Positions 32,911-41,610 of a DNA stretch of 64,000 nucleotides are shown here, piece after piece; within the stretch, counting starts at the first letter, position 1; every line of letters starts with the position of its first letter. The DNA lies in the NCBI RefSeq assembly GCF_024298925.1, contig NZ_CP101283.1:3477001-3541000 (forward strand), read 5' to 3'. The notes under the pieces were generated by a model that worked only from the letters and a program-made list of their open reading frames with translations, was not told the origin of the DNA and did not search any database. A program made the translations under genes and the position numbers. The stretch comes from Phenylobacterium sp. LH3H17. GTDB lineage: Bacteria; Pseudomonadota; Alphaproteobacteria; Caulobacterales; Caulobacteraceae.

Positions 32911-33381
32911 GTGGCGGCTCGCCACAGCGCCCGCCTCTCCCCAATCCAGGCCGAGACCGTCTGGACCCTCGAGGACGGCTGCGTCGTCGAGCGGCGCGGC
33001 GGCCATCTCCGGCGCTTTCCGATGGCGGAGCTCAAGGGCGTGCGCCGAGGCGAACGCGGCGCGATCCTGCTGTTCGGCCGCCGCCGGCTGACCCTCCCCG
33101 CCCTGAGTTACGAGGGGCTCCGGCCCCAGGACCGGTCGGCCAGCTTCGAGGCCTTCATGACCGCCGTGACCGGCCAGGTCCCGACGCGCCGGCCCCCGGC
33201 GTTCGGCCGCGCGCCGATCTATTGGATCATGGGCCTGATGGCCCTGGGAGCCTTGGCCCTGCTGGCCTTCGCGGCCAGCGGCGGTGCCTGGAGCCTGGGG
33301 GTGGCGCTGGCCGCCCGCCTGGTCTTCGTCCTGATCCTGGCGGCCGCCGTCCTGCCCTGGCTCGACCGTCCCGGCAGATGA
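32911..33381 (+). CDS. Hypothetical two-helix membrane protein
   Basis: A 156-residue protein from GTG 32911, four bases after folB. The N-terminal 95 residues are a soluble, basic, beta-rich domain ('TVWTLEDGCVVERRGGHLRR', 'ILLFGRRRLTLPAL') resembling a small PH-like module. Two membrane helices follow (about 103-124 and 130-150). Not recognised as a named family. Co-transcription with folB is likely. Confidence 0.65.
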   Translation: MAARHSARLSPIQAETVWTLEDGCVVERRGGHLRRFPMAELKGVRRGERGAILLFGRRRLTLPALSYEGLRPQDRSASFEAFMTAVTGQVPTRRPPAFGRAPIYWIMGLMALGALALLAFAASGGAWSLGVALAARLVFVLILAAAVLPWLDRPGR

Positions 33382-33452
33382 CGAAGAATTAAAGTGGCGC
33401 GCCAACGAAACGGGCCCACATATTTCCTCAGACAATCAACGAGGAGACCGAA

Positions 33453-33851
33453 TTGAGCCATACCGAAACCGCCGTCAGCACAACCGAAGACCGCACGCTT
33501 CCGGCTGTGATCTACGGTCTGTACCTGCTGGGCCTGGTGAACGGGCTCACGATTCTGGTCGGACTGGTGCTGGCCTATGCGAACCGCGACAGGGCGGGGC
33601 CGAACATGGCCACGCACCACCGCTTCCTCATCAACACCTTCTGGATCGGACTGGTCGCCGCCGTGGTCCTCGGCGCCATGACGCTGATCGGCGCCGTGCT
33701 GTCGATCGTCCTGATCGGCATTCCGATCCTGCTGTTGGCCGGGCTGCTCTGGTGCGCCCTGGGCGTGTGGTTCTTCGTCCGCTGCGTCGCGGGCCTGATC
33801 CAACTGTCCAACGGCGCCGCCTATCCCCGCCCCGACACCTGGCTGGTCTAA
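33453..33851 (+). CDS. DUF4870-like membrane protein
   Basis: A 132-residue protein from TTG 33453, preceded by a strong GAGGAGA. Three to four membrane helices with the family pattern 'VIYGLYLLGLVNGLTILVGL', 'HHRFLINTFWIG' and 'WFFVRCVAGLIQLSNG'. Function unknown. A hairpin at 33865-33894 follows. Confidence 0.8.
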   Translation: MSHTETAVSTTEDRTLPAVIYGLYLLGLVNGLTILVGLVLAYANRDRAGPNMATHHRFLINTFWIGLVAAVVLGAMTLIGAVLSIVLIGIPILLLAGLLWCALGVWFFVRCVAGLIQLSNGAAYPRPDTWLV

Positions 33852-33860
33852 GGCCTCACG

Positions 33861-33894
33861 AAAACGGCCGCCCCTCCTCGCGGCGGGGCGGCCG
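33861..33894 (-). terminator. Terminator of ilvE (hairpin shared by convergent genes)
   Basis: Perfect 10-bp stem CGGCCGCCCC/GGGGCGGCCG with a ten-base loop. On the minus strand it is followed by TTTT, so it best fits the end of the ilvE transcript. It may also stop the convergent DUF4870 transcript. Confidence 0.75.
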
Positions 33895-33913
33895 AATTCG
33901 TCATATCCAGGTC

Positions 33914-34801
33914 CTAGGCGGGCACGAGCTCGCGACGGACCATCCGGGCATAGTCGTCCATCAGGGCCAGCGAGAGGGCGCCCGGCGTGAAGCTGTACTC
34001 GCCGATCTGGGCCACCGGGGTGACCTCGGCCGCCGTACCGACCACGAAGCATTCCGTGAACTCGGCGAGTTCCTCGGGCCGGATGTGGCGCTCGATGACC
34101 TCGATGCCCTTTTCCTTGGCCATCGCGATCACCGACTGGCGGGTGAGGCCGTTGAGGAAGCAGTCGGGGGTGGGCGTGTGCAGCACGCCGTTCTGGACGA
34201 AGAACACGTTCGAGCCGGTGCTTTCGGCGACATAGCCCCGGTAGTCGAGCATCATGGCGTCGGTGTAGCCGGCCTTCTCCGCAGCGTGCTTGGAGATGGT
34301 GCAGATCATGTAGAGGCCGGCGGCCTTGGCATGCACCGGCTCGGTTTCCGGCGAGGGGCGCTTGTACTTGGCCCAGCACATGCGGATGCCCTTGGCGCGC
34401 TCCTCGGGCTTGAAGTAGCTCGGCCAGTCCCAGACGGCGATCGCCACGTGGATCTTGGTCATCTGGGCCGAGACCCCGATCATCTCCGAACCGCGCCAGG
34501 CGATGGGTCGGACATAGGCGTCGGTCAGGCCGTTCTTGGCGCAGGTGTCCTTGCAGGCCTGATCGATCTCGGCCACCGTGAAGGGGATTTCGAAATCGAG
34601 GATCTCGGCCGACTTGAACAGGCGCTCGGTGTGTTCCGTGAGCTTGTAGATCTCTCCCCCGTACATCCGCTCGCCTTCGAACACCGAGGAGGCGTAATGG
34701 AGGCCATGGGTCAATACGTGCACGTTCGCCTCGCGCCAGGGCACGAACTGGCCATCGAACCAGATCCATCCATCGCGGTCGTCGAAGGGAACGAGTGACA
34801 T
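33914..34801 (-). CDS. ilvE: Branched-chain amino acid aminotransferase
   Basis: A 295-residue fold-type IV PLP aminotransferase. ATG 34801 has AGGAGG ten bases upstream. Landmarks are 'VHVLTHGLHYASSVFEGERM', the PLP lysine in 'VHAKAAGLYMICT', 'GYVAESTGSNVFFV' and 'VVGTAAEVTPVAQIGEYSF'. It catalyses the last step of valine, leucine and isoleucine synthesis. Divergent from the MarR gene at 34882. Confidence 0.93.
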   Translation of the reverse strand: MSLVPFDDRDGWIWFDGQFVPWREANVHVLTHGLHYASSVFEGERMYGGEIYKLTEHTERLFKSAEILDFEIPFTVAEIDQACKDTCAKNGLTDAYVRPIAWRGSEMIGVSAQMTKIHVAIAVWDWPSYFKPEERAKGIRMCWAKYKRPSPETEPVHAKAAGLYMICTISKHAAEKAGYTDAMMLDYRGYVAESTGSNVFFVQNGVLHTPTPDCFLNGLTRQSVIAMAKEKGIEVIERHIRPEELAEFTECFVVGTAAEVTPVAQIGEYSFTPGALSLALMDDYARMVRRELVPA

Positions 34802-34881
34802 GAGGGAAAGGCCTCCTTTCAATCCGGCTTCCTTACAGACTCCCTCGCCGTCCGCGTCAAACAAAATGGGCTTTGAGCTTG

Positions 34882-35361
34882 ATGGCCGCCGCCGATCCTA
34901 GGCTAATCCTGCGGGACGAAGAGCTGGATGCGGGGCTTGAGCTGATGATGCTGGCCGAAGCCGCGTTGTGGGCAGGCGTCGATGCGGGGCTGCAGGCCGA
35001 GGATCTCGGTCTCGGCCGCTCCCACTGGCGCGCGGCCTTCCTGCTGAAGCGACGGCCGGGCGTGGGCGTCCAGGAGCTCGCCCACCTCACCAGCCTCTCC
35101 AAACAGGCCGCCAGCCGCATCCTCAGCGACCTGGAGGCCAAGGGCCTGGCCGAGAAGGTACCCGGCGACCTGGACGGCCGGCGGCGCACGGCCAATCTGA
35201 CCGCGGCGGGTCAGGCCTTCGAGGGGCGGATCGCCGAACGGCTGCGGGGCCAGCTCGCCAGGTCGTACCGCACCGGTGGCCTGGACGGCGTGGCCGGGGC
35301 GCGGCGCATTCTGTCGGCCCTGGCCGGCGGGCGGATGAAGACCAGCGGAGGCGGCGCCTGA
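34882..35361 (+). CDS. MarR-family regulator, PetP-like
   Basis: A 159-residue winged-helix protein. The HTH is 'GVGVQELAHLTSLSKQAASR' and the wing 'PGDLDGRRRTANLTAAG'. It overlaps the response regulator gene by one base (TGATG) and a histidine kinase gene follows. The order MarR, OmpR-type regulator matches the petP-petR pair of Rhodobacter capsulatus, which controls growth and cytochrome production. Start ATG 34882 preferred over TTG 34873. Confidence 0.87.
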   Translation: MAAADPRLILRDEELDAGLELMMLAEAALWAGVDAGLQAEDLGLGRSHWRAAFLLKRRPGVGVQELAHLTSLSKQAASRILSDLEAKGLAEKVPGDLDGRRRTANLTAAGQAFEGRIAERLRGQLARSYRTGGLDGVAGARRILSALAGGRMKTSGGGA

Positions 35362-36068
35362 TGGCCCTGACGGAGACTCCCGATCGCCACCTGCTGGTGG
35401 TCGATGACGACGACCGCATCCGCGACCTTCTGAAGGAGTACCTGGCCCGCAACGGGTTCCGGGTCACCGCGGCGCCCGGCGGCGCGGCGGCGCGGCGGCT
35501 GATGGAGACGCTGGACTTCGACCTGGCGGTGTTCGACGTCATGATGCCTGGCGAGGACGGGTTCTCGCTAACCCGGTGGCTGCGGGAGCGAAAGGGCTCG
35601 GCCGGCCGCACACCGGTGCTGATGCTGACCGCCAAGGGCCTGCCCGAGGACCGGATCGAGGGCCTGAAGCTCGGCGCCGACGACTATCTGGGCAAGCCCT
35701 TCGAGCCCGAGGAGCTGCTGCTGCGCATCGAGTCCATCCTGCGCCGCGCCCAGAGCCGGCCGCAGAACGGCGCCAACGCGCCGATCTCGCTCGGCCGCTG
35801 CCAATTCGACCTGGAACGCGGCGAGCTCAGTTGCGGCGGGGCGCCGATCCGTCTGACCGAGGCCGAGGTCGCCCTGCTCAAGCGCCTGGCCCGCAGCCCG
35901 CACGAGCCGGTGGACCGGCTGGAGCTGGCGCGGGAGACCGTCGATCCCTCCGGCCGGGCGGTGGACGTCCAGGTCACCCGCCTGCGCCGCAAGATCGAGG
36001 CCGACCCGAAGACCCCACGCTACCTGCAGACCGTCCGCGGCGTGGGCTACCTGTTGGCGCCGGACTGA
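35361..36068 (+). CDS. OmpR/PhoB-type response regulator, PetR-like
   Basis: A 235-residue two-domain regulator. The receiver begins 'HLLVVDDDDRIRDLL', with phosphoacceptor D59 in 'AVFDVMMPGEDG' and the Lys in 'DDYLGKPFEPEELL'. The DNA-binding winged helix starts near 'LGRCQFDLERGELSCGG' and ends 'YLQTVRGVGYLL'. Between MarR and kinase genes with one-base overlaps at both ends, so the three are translationally coupled. Confidence 0.93.
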   Translation: MALTETPDRHLLVVDDDDRIRDLLKEYLARNGFRVTAAPGGAAARRLMETLDFDLAVFDVMMPGEDGFSLTRWLRERKGSAGRTPVLMLTAKGLPEDRIEGLKLGADDYLGKPFEPEELLLRIESILRRAQSRPQNGANAPISLGRCQFDLERGELSCGGAPIRLTEAEVALLKRLARSPHEPVDRLELARETVDPSGRAVDVQVTRLRRKIEADPKTPRYLQTVRGVGYLLAPD

Positions 36069-37417
36069 TGAAGCTCCGGCTGTTCACGCCCCGGCACTTC
36101 CAGCGGCTGATCAAGCGCAGCCTGCCGACCACCCTGTTCGGCCGCTCGCTGCTGATCATCGTGCTGCCCGTGGCGCTGATGCAGATCGCGGTCACCTGGG
36201 TGTTCTTTGACGCCCACTGGCAGACCGTGACCAGCCGGCTCTCCGATGGCCTGGCCGGCGACGTGGCCTGGGCGGTGGAGAGCTATCAGGACGACCCCAG
36301 TCCCGCGGCCATGGCGCGGCTGTCGGATCGGGCGGAGAAGTCGCTCAGCCTGTCGCTTGCCCTGCAGCCCGGCCGCGCCCTGCCCGTTGGCCGGCGCGCC
36401 AATCCATTCGCCGTGGTGGACCGATCGCTGGAGCGGGCGCTGGCCCAGCGGCTGGACGCGCCGTTCTGGTTCGACACCACCCGCTACCCGGCCTATGTCG
36501 ACATCCGGGTTCAGGTGAACGAGGGGGTGATCCGCATCCTCGCGCCCCGCGACCGGGCCTTCGCCACCCAGGGCCATATCTTCGTCCTGTGGATGACGGT
36601 GGCGACCCTACTGCTCACCGCCATCGCCATCCTCTTCATCCGCAACCAGACCCGCTCCATCGAACGCCTGGCCTCGGCGGCGGATGACTTCGGCAAGGGG
36701 ATCGACGCCCCGGCCTTCAAGCCGCACGGCGCGCGCGAGGTGCGCCAGGCCGCCCACGCCTTCCTGGCCATGAAGTCGCGCATCCAGCGGCATATCGACC
36801 AGCGCACCGCCCTGCTGGCCTCCGTCAGCCACGACCTGCGCACCCCGCTCACCCGCCTGAAGCTGGAGCTGGCGCTCGCCGAGCCCGGCCCACGCAACGC
36901 CGAGATGAAGCGCGACCTGGCCGAGATGGAGCACATGATCGACGAGTACCTCGCCTTCGCCCGCGGCGAGGGCGGCGAGGCCATGGAGACCATCCGGCTG
37001 AAGGGCCTGATCGACGAGGTGAGCGAGGGCGCCCTGCGCGCCGGGGCCGAGGTGCATGTGGACGCCGACCCGGAGCTCACCGCAAGCGTGCGACCCAACG
37101 CGCTGAAGCGCGCCCTGTCGAACCTGGTGATGAACGCCGCCGTCCATGGCGAGCACATCGAGGTCTCGGCCGCCGCCCGGGTGGCCGGCGGGGTGGAGAT
37201 CACGGTGGACGACGACGGGCCCGGCATCCCGGAGGACCGCTACGAGGACGCCTTCAAGGCCTTCAATCGCCTCGACGAGGCCCGCAACCAGAACGACAAG
37301 GGCGTCGGCCTGGGCCTGGCCATCGCCCGCGACGTGGCGCGCGGCCACGGGGGGGACGTCACCCTGGATCGCTCGCCCATGGGCGGTCTGCGCGCCGTCG
37401 TGAGGCTGCCGGGCTGA
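36068..37417 (+). CDS. Sensor histidine kinase (EnvZ-like)
   Basis: A 449-residue membrane kinase. Membrane helices lie near residues 27-47 and 172-192 with a periplasmic domain of about 120 residues between them, then a HAMP domain ('NQTRSIERLASAADDFGKG'). The phosphorylated His is H255 in 'SVSHDLRTPLTRLKLEL'. N box 'SNLVMNAAVHG', G1 'DDDGPGIPEDRY' and G2 'GVGLGLAIARDVA' are intact. It overlaps the response regulator stop by one base and surely acts on it. The signal is unknown. Confidence 0.93.
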   Translation: MKLRLFTPRHFQRLIKRSLPTTLFGRSLLIIVLPVALMQIAVTWVFFDAHWQTVTSRLSDGLAGDVAWAVESYQDDPSPAAMARLSDRAEKSLSLSLALQPGRALPVGRRANPFAVVDRSLERALAQRLDAPFWFDTTRYPAYVDIRVQVNEGVIRILAPRDRAFATQGHIFVLWMTVATLLLTAIAILFIRNQTRSIERLASAADDFGKGIDAPAFKPHGAREVRQAAHAFLAMKSRIQRHIDQRTALLASVSHDLRTPLTRLKLELALAEPGPRNAEMKRDLAEMEHMIDEYLAFARGEGGEAMETIRLKGLIDEVSEGALRAGAEVHVDADPELTASVRPNALKRALSNLVMNAAVHGEHIEVSAAARVAGGVEITVDDDGPGIPEDRYEDAFKAFNRLDEARNQNDKGVGLGLAIARDVARGHGGDVTLDRSPMGGLRAVVRLPG

Positions 37418-37479
37418 TGTTTCATCGAGGGTTCACAGACGCAAGGCACAGCTACGCCAAACCTTGGGGAGAGAGTCGC

Positions 37480-37908
37480 ATGAAACTTGGTCACCTGTTG
37501 GCGGGCCTGACGCTCGCCGCCGTCGCCGGCGCCGCCCAGGCCGCCGATCCTGTCGAGGGCCATTGGCTGGTCGAGAGCGGCACAGCCAAGATCAAGGTCG
37601 CCCCCTGCGCGGCCGACAAGGCCAGAATGTGCGGAGTGATCACCTGGGTGAAGGCGCCCGCCGGCGCGACGCCCAAGGACACCAACAATCCCGAGACCAG
37701 CCTGCGCGCCCGTCCCCTGGTGGGGCTCTCGATGATCCGCGACTTCAAGCCCGTCGGGGCTGGAAAGTGGAGCGGCGGCAAGATCTACAACCCGTCGAAC
37801 GGCAAGACCTACGCCTCCAAGATGAGCGCCAAACCCGACGGCACGCTGAAGATCGAGGGCTGCATCGCGGTGATCTGCCAGGCCCAGACCTGGAAGCGGG
37901 CGACCTAG
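37480..37908 (+). CDS. DUF2147 secreted protein
   Basis: A 142-residue protein with signal peptide (cleavage after 'AAVAGAAQA'). ATG 37480 has GGGGAGAGAG upstream. The mature part shows 'DPVEGHWLVESGTAKIKVAP', 'MCGVITWVK', 'GLSMIRDFKPVG' and 'WSGGKIYNPSNGKTYASKM', the DUF2147 lipocalin-like pattern, plus two cysteines in 'EGCIAVICQAQTWKR'. Function unknown. Stop overlaps the convergent proC stop through CTAG. Confidence 0.9.
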   Translation: MKLGHLLAGLTLAAVAGAAQAADPVEGHWLVESGTAKIKVAPCAADKARMCGVITWVKAPAGATPKDTNNPETSLRARPLVGLSMIRDFKPVGAGKWSGGKIYNPSNGKTYASKMSAKPDGTLKIEGCIAVICQAQTWKRAT

Positions 37909-38699
37909 CTTCCCAGCTCTTTCGAACGCCTCACGGCGGCGGCCACGGCCTCGCGCAGCAGCGGGGCAAGGCCGTTCTCGCCCATCAGGACGTCCAGGGC
38001 CGCCTGGGTGGTGCCGCCCGGCGAGGTGACCTGGCGGCGTAGCTCCGACGGCTCCTCGCCGCCTTTGGCCATCAGGGCCGCGGCCCCGGCGATCGTGGCC
38101 CGGGCCAGGCGCGCGGCGTCGGCGGGCGGCAAGCCGGCCCGGGCGCCAGCGGCCTCCAGGGCCTCGACGAAGGCGTAGAGATAGGCCGGCGCCGATCCCG
38201 AAACCGCGGTCGCCGCGTGCAGCAACTCCTCGTCCGCCAGATCCACAACCGTCCCGACCGGGGCGAACAGGGCGTGGGCCCGCGCCCTAGCCGAAGCGTC
38301 GGCGGCATAGATGCTGGACGTGCCCTGGCCGATGGCCACGGCCGTGGTGGGCATGACACGGGCGACGGCCCGGCCGCCGAAAGCCTGGAAGATGTCGTCG
38401 GCGCGGACGCCCGCCGCAACGGAGACGATCACCGCCTCGGGGGCCAGGTGCGGCGCGACCGCGCCGGCCGCGTCGCGCCAGGTCTGCGGCTTCACCGCCA
38501 GCAGCACGGTCCTGGCTTCGGCGAGCACCGAACCGGCGGGATTGAGCCGCGCCCCGGCGGCGCCAAGCGCCTGGACGGCGTCGCTCACATGCGGCTCGCA
38601 GATGATCAGGTCGCTGGGCTTGAAGGCCCCGGCCAGGCGCCATCCCTCGATCAGCGCGCCGCCCATGCGGCCCGCGCCCAACAGCAGGATCGGCGTCAT
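37905..38699 (-). CDS. proC: Pyrroline-5-carboxylate reductase
   Basis: A 264-residue NAD(P)H enzyme for the last step of proline synthesis. The Rossmann motif is GAGRMG (residues 8-13). 'VLLAVKPQTWRDAAG', 'VARVMPTTAVAIGQGTSSIY' and the C-terminal catalytic helix 'ELRRQVTSPGGTTQAALDVL' are diagnostic. It follows the YbjN gene by ten bases on the same strand. Confidence 0.94.
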   Translation of the reverse strand: MTPILLLGAGRMGGALIEGWRLAGAFKPSDLIICEPHVSDAVQALGAAGARLNPAGSVLAEARTVLLAVKPQTWRDAAGAVAPHLAPEAVIVSVAAGVRADDIFQAFGGRAVARVMPTTAVAIGQGTSSIYAADASARARAHALFAPVGTVVDLADEELLHAATAVSGSAPAYLYAFVEALEAAGARAGLPPADAARLARATIAGAAALMAKGGEEPSELRRQVTSPGGTTQAALDVLMGENGLAPLLREAVAAAVRRSKELGS

Positions 38700-38709
38700 G
38701 GGCTAGCCC

Positions 38710-39213
38710 TTAGGCCTCGCCGACCGTCTCGAACATGCAGGCGGCGATGGCGTCGGCGGGCGACTTGGCGCCCTTCACCAGGAAGTCGAAGGCCGGGTAG
38801 AAGCGGTCGGCCGCCTCCATGGCCACGTCGATCATCGCCGCGGCCTGGGCCAGCGTCGGGCGTTCGCCGGTCATCAGGGCCATGGCGTGGCGGAAGATGA
38901 TCTCGCCGTCGTCCCAGACCTCGAAGTGGCCCAGCCAGACGCGCTGGTTGACCGTGGAGACCAGTTCGAAGGCCGCGGGTCGCTGCTCGGTCGTCACCTG
39001 CTGGTCGACGGAGAGGCAGAGCTGCAGGCAGTCGGCCTCGGGTCGCCAGGCGAACCAAAGCTCGTAGTCCTTCCAGTCGCCGGCCAGGGTGAAGGCGAGG
39101 TCGCCATCTTCCGTGCGGTCGAACTGCAGGTTTTCGGCCGTCAGAACGTGCTCGACCACATCCAGCGGATCGAGGGCGATCAGGACGTCTTCGTCAGACA
39201 GAGGCGTATCCAT
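38710..39213 (-). CDS. YbjN-domain protein
   Basis: A 167-residue cytoplasmic protein of the YbjN family (type III secretion chaperone-like fold). Typical segments are 'DVVEHVLTAENLQFDRTEDG', 'YELWFAWRPEADCLQLCLSV' and 'VNQRVWLGHFEVWDDGEI'. Alphaproteobacterial members usually sit beside proC, as here. In E. coli YbjN is a general stress-linked protein; the molecular activity is unknown. Confidence 0.88.
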   Translation of the reverse strand: MDTPLSDEDVLIALDPLDVVEHVLTAENLQFDRTEDGDLAFTLAGDWKDYELWFAWRPEADCLQLCLSVDQQVTTEQRPAAFELVSTVNQRVWLGHFEVWDDGEIIFRHAMALMTGERPTLAQAAAMIDVAMEAADRFYPAFDFLVKGAKSPADAIAACMFETVGEA

Positions 39214-39365
39214 AAGACCGGCGGTCCTTTCGCATGGGGCTAAGGGGCCCAGCGGGCCCCCGAATCGCCTGCGATCTCGAAACTAATCTGCTTCGCGAGG
39301 GGTGCGTCACCGGCTTCTTCATCCGGGCGAGCCACATTCGCGTGTTTGCGTAGGCTTGCGCCGAC

Positions 39366-39611
39366 CTAGTCCTTCTTGGCCGGCTTCTTGGCGGCGGGCG
39401 CCTTGAGCGCGGCGATCTCCAACCGCAACACGGCGATCTCGGCCTTGAGGGCCTCGAACTCGTCGCGACGGATCAGGTCGAGCTCGGCGGCGAAACGATC
39501 GGCCTGGGCGCGGAACGCGGCCTTGGCTTCCTCGCCGGCGGTCTGGGCGAGGCCCATGGCGGCGTTGGTCAGCTTGGCGAATTCGTCCAGGAAGGGGTTC
39601 TGGGTCTGCAT
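39366..39611 (-). CDS. ubiK: Ubiquinone biosynthesis accessory factor UbiK-like
   Basis: An 81-residue helical protein of the BMFP/DUF526 family. 'NPFLDEFAKLTNAAMGLAQT' is the amphipathic N-terminal helix, then a coiled coil 'RRDEFEALKAEIAVLRLEIA' and a lysine-rich tail. UbiK assists the Ubi complex in lipid binding for coenzyme Q synthesis. Divergent from lgt. Confidence 0.85.
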   Translation of the reverse strand: MQTQNPFLDEFAKLTNAAMGLAQTAGEEAKAAFRAQADRFAAELDLIRRDEFEALKAEIAVLRLEIAALKAPAAKKPAKKD

Positions 39612-39694
39612 GACCCTCTATATGGCGCGCCGGGGGATGAAAGCGAAGGGGTTCTCGTCTAAACCCGGTTGAAGACCTCACGGAGCACCCCGCC

Positions 39695-40561
39695 TTGCCC
39701 TTCCCGGACTTCGATCCCGTCCTCGTCCAGATCGGGCCCTTCGCCATCCGCTGGTACGCCCTGGCCTATGTGGCGGGCATACTTCTGGGGTGGCGCTATG
39801 TCGCATCCCTGATGAAGCGTCAGGAGCTGTGGGCGCCTCGCGCCGCGCCGGCCACCGGCGGCCAGGTCGACGACCTGATCGTCTGGCTGACGCTCGGCAT
39901 CATCGTCGGCGGGCGGCTGGGCCACGTGCTGTTCTACACCCCCTCCCTGATCTGGGAGGATCCGCTGCAGATTCCCCAGACCTGGAACGGCGGCATGAGC
40001 TTCCACGGCGGGGCGATCGGTGTCGCGGTCGCGGTGCTCGCATTCTCGCGGGTCAACAAGCTCGACACGCTGCGCCTGGGCGACGCGATCGCCGCGGCCA
40101 GCCCCTTCGGCCTGTTCTTCGGACGCATCGCCAACTTCATCAACGGCGAGCTGTGGGGCCGACCGACCGACGTGCCCTGGGCGGTGGTCTTCCCCAACGG
40201 CGGCATCTTCGCCCGCCATCCCAGCCAGCTTTACGAGGCGGCGCTCGAGGGCGTCATCCTGTTCCTGCTGCTGCGCTGGGCGACCCATCACGCCAGGCTG
40301 CTGCGCCGGCGGGGCGTGGTCGCCGGAATCTTCATGGGCGCCTACGCCATCTTCCGCATGGCCCTGGAGAATGTGCGCGAGCCCGACGCCTACCTGCCCA
40401 ACTTCCCCCTCGGCCTGACCATGGGAATGATGCTGAGCACGCCCATGTTCCTGTTCGGCGCCTGGCTGATCTGGCGCGGCATGAAGGAACCGATCCCCGA
40501 CGCTGACCAGAGCGAGGCCCCGGCCGCCCCCGCAGCCGGCGAGCCCGCCAAACTCCGGTGA
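39695..40561 (+). CDS. lgt: Prolipoprotein diacylglyceryl transferase
   Basis: A 288-residue inner-membrane enzyme with seven helices that adds diacylglycerol to the lipobox cysteine. The signature is 'DAIAAASPFGLFFGRIANFI' followed by 'NGELWGRPTD', with the essential Arg in this region, and 'FARHPSQLYEA' later. 'GGMSFHGGAIGV' precedes it. TTG start. It heads an lgt, midA, pgeF operon with four-base GTGA overlaps. It would modify the lipoprotein encoded at 44609. Confidence 0.95.
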   Translation: MPFPDFDPVLVQIGPFAIRWYALAYVAGILLGWRYVASLMKRQELWAPRAAPATGGQVDDLIVWLTLGIIVGGRLGHVLFYTPSLIWEDPLQIPQTWNGGMSFHGGAIGVAVAVLAFSRVNKLDTLRLGDAIAAASPFGLFFGRIANFINGELWGRPTDVPWAVVFPNGGIFARHPSQLYEAALEGVILFLLLRWATHHARLLRRRGVVAGIFMGAYAIFRMALENVREPDAYLPNFPLGLTMGMMLSTPMFLFGAWLIWRGMKEPIPDADQSEAPAAPAAGEPAKLR

Positions 40562-41610
40562 GCCTCCGCGACCGGCTCGTGGCCCAGATCCGCGCCGGCG
40601 GTCCCATGACCGTGGCCCAGTACATGGCCGCCTGCCTCCATGATCCGCAGGACGGCTACTACGCCACCCGACCCGCCCTGGGCGCGCGGGGCGACTTCAT
40701 CACCGCACCCCTGGTCAGCCAGATGTTCGGTGAGCTCATCGGCCTCTGGGCCGTCGAGGCCTGGGAGCGTCTGGGCCGTCCCGATCCCGTGCGGCTGGTG
40801 GAGATGGGTCCCGGCGACGGCTCGCTGATGAGCGACCTGTTGCGGGCCGCCCGGCTGGCGCCCGCCTTCCTGGCCGCCGCCGACATCTGGCTGGTGGAGG
40901 TTTCCGAACCCCTGCGCATGCGCCAGCGCCAGGTGCTGGGCGACCAGGTCTCCTGGGCTCGATCGCTCGAGGAGGTTCCGGGCGGGGCGCCCCTGCTGCT
41001 GGTCGCCAACGAGCTGTTGGACTGCCTGGCCGCCCGCCAGTTCATCCGCACCGAGCGTGGCTGGGCCGAGCGGATGGTGGGGTTGGACGAGGCCGGCGAG
41101 CTTGCCTTCGGTCTGGCCGCCGCGCCGCTGGACCGCGACGCGCCGCTCGGTGCGATCCTGGAGCATTCCCCGGGCCAGGAGGCGCTGGGCTCGGAGCTGG
41201 GCGAACGCATCGCCCGGGACGGCGGGGCGGCCCTGCTGATCGACTACGGTCGCGCGGTCCCGGGATTCGGCGACACCCTGCAGGCCCTGCGCGCCCACCG
41301 GAAGGAGAGCCCCCTTGCCGCCCCCGGCGAGGCCGACCTCACCGTCCATGCCGATTTCCCCGCGGTCCTGGCCGCGGCCCACGCCCAGGACGCCCAGACC
41401 GCCCACATCCTCACCCAGGGCGAACTGCTGGTTCGCCTGGGGATCGGCTCGCGCGCGGAAGCCCTGGCCCAGGCGCGGCCCGACAAGGCGCAGGAGATCG
41501 AGCGCCAGCTCGAGCGGCTGGTCTCTCCCGATCAGATGGGCGAACTGTTCAAGGCCGCCTGCATCCATTCGCAGGGCTTCATCCCGCCGGGCTTCGAGGC
41601 CATGACGTGA
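40558..41610 (+). CDS. SAM-dependent methyltransferase, MidA/NDUFAF7 family
   Basis: A 350-residue protein of the DUF185 family. 'DPQDGYYATRPALGARGDFI' and 'SQMFGELIGLWAVEAWERLG' start it; the SAM-binding motif is 'VEMGPGDGSLMSDLLRAAR' and 'VANELLDCLAARQF' follows. The mitochondrial homologue methylates an Arg in complex I subunit NDUFS2. It starts at GTG 40558 overlapping lgt. Confidence 0.92.
   Translation: MSLRDRLVAQIRAGGPMTVAQYMAACLHDPQDGYYATRPALGARGDFITAPLVSQMFGELIGLWAVEAWERLGRPDPVRLVEMGPGDGSLMSDLLRAARLAPAFLAAADIWLVEVSEPLRMRQRQVLGDQVSWARSLEEVPGGAPLLLVANELLDCLAARQFIRTERGWAERMVGLDEAGELAFGLAAAPLDRDAPLGAILEHSPGQEALGSELGERIARDGGAALLIDYGRAVPGFGDTLQALRAHRKESPLAAPGEADLTVHADFPAVLAAAHAQDAQTAHILTQGELLVRLGIGSRAEALAQARPDKAQEIERQLERLVSPDQMGELFKAACIHSQGFIPPGFEAMT

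Noticed and set aside
33219-34769. A 516-residue minus-strand frame overlapping ilvE and its downstream genes
   Set aside because: It is out of phase with ilvE and runs antisense over two membrane protein genes.
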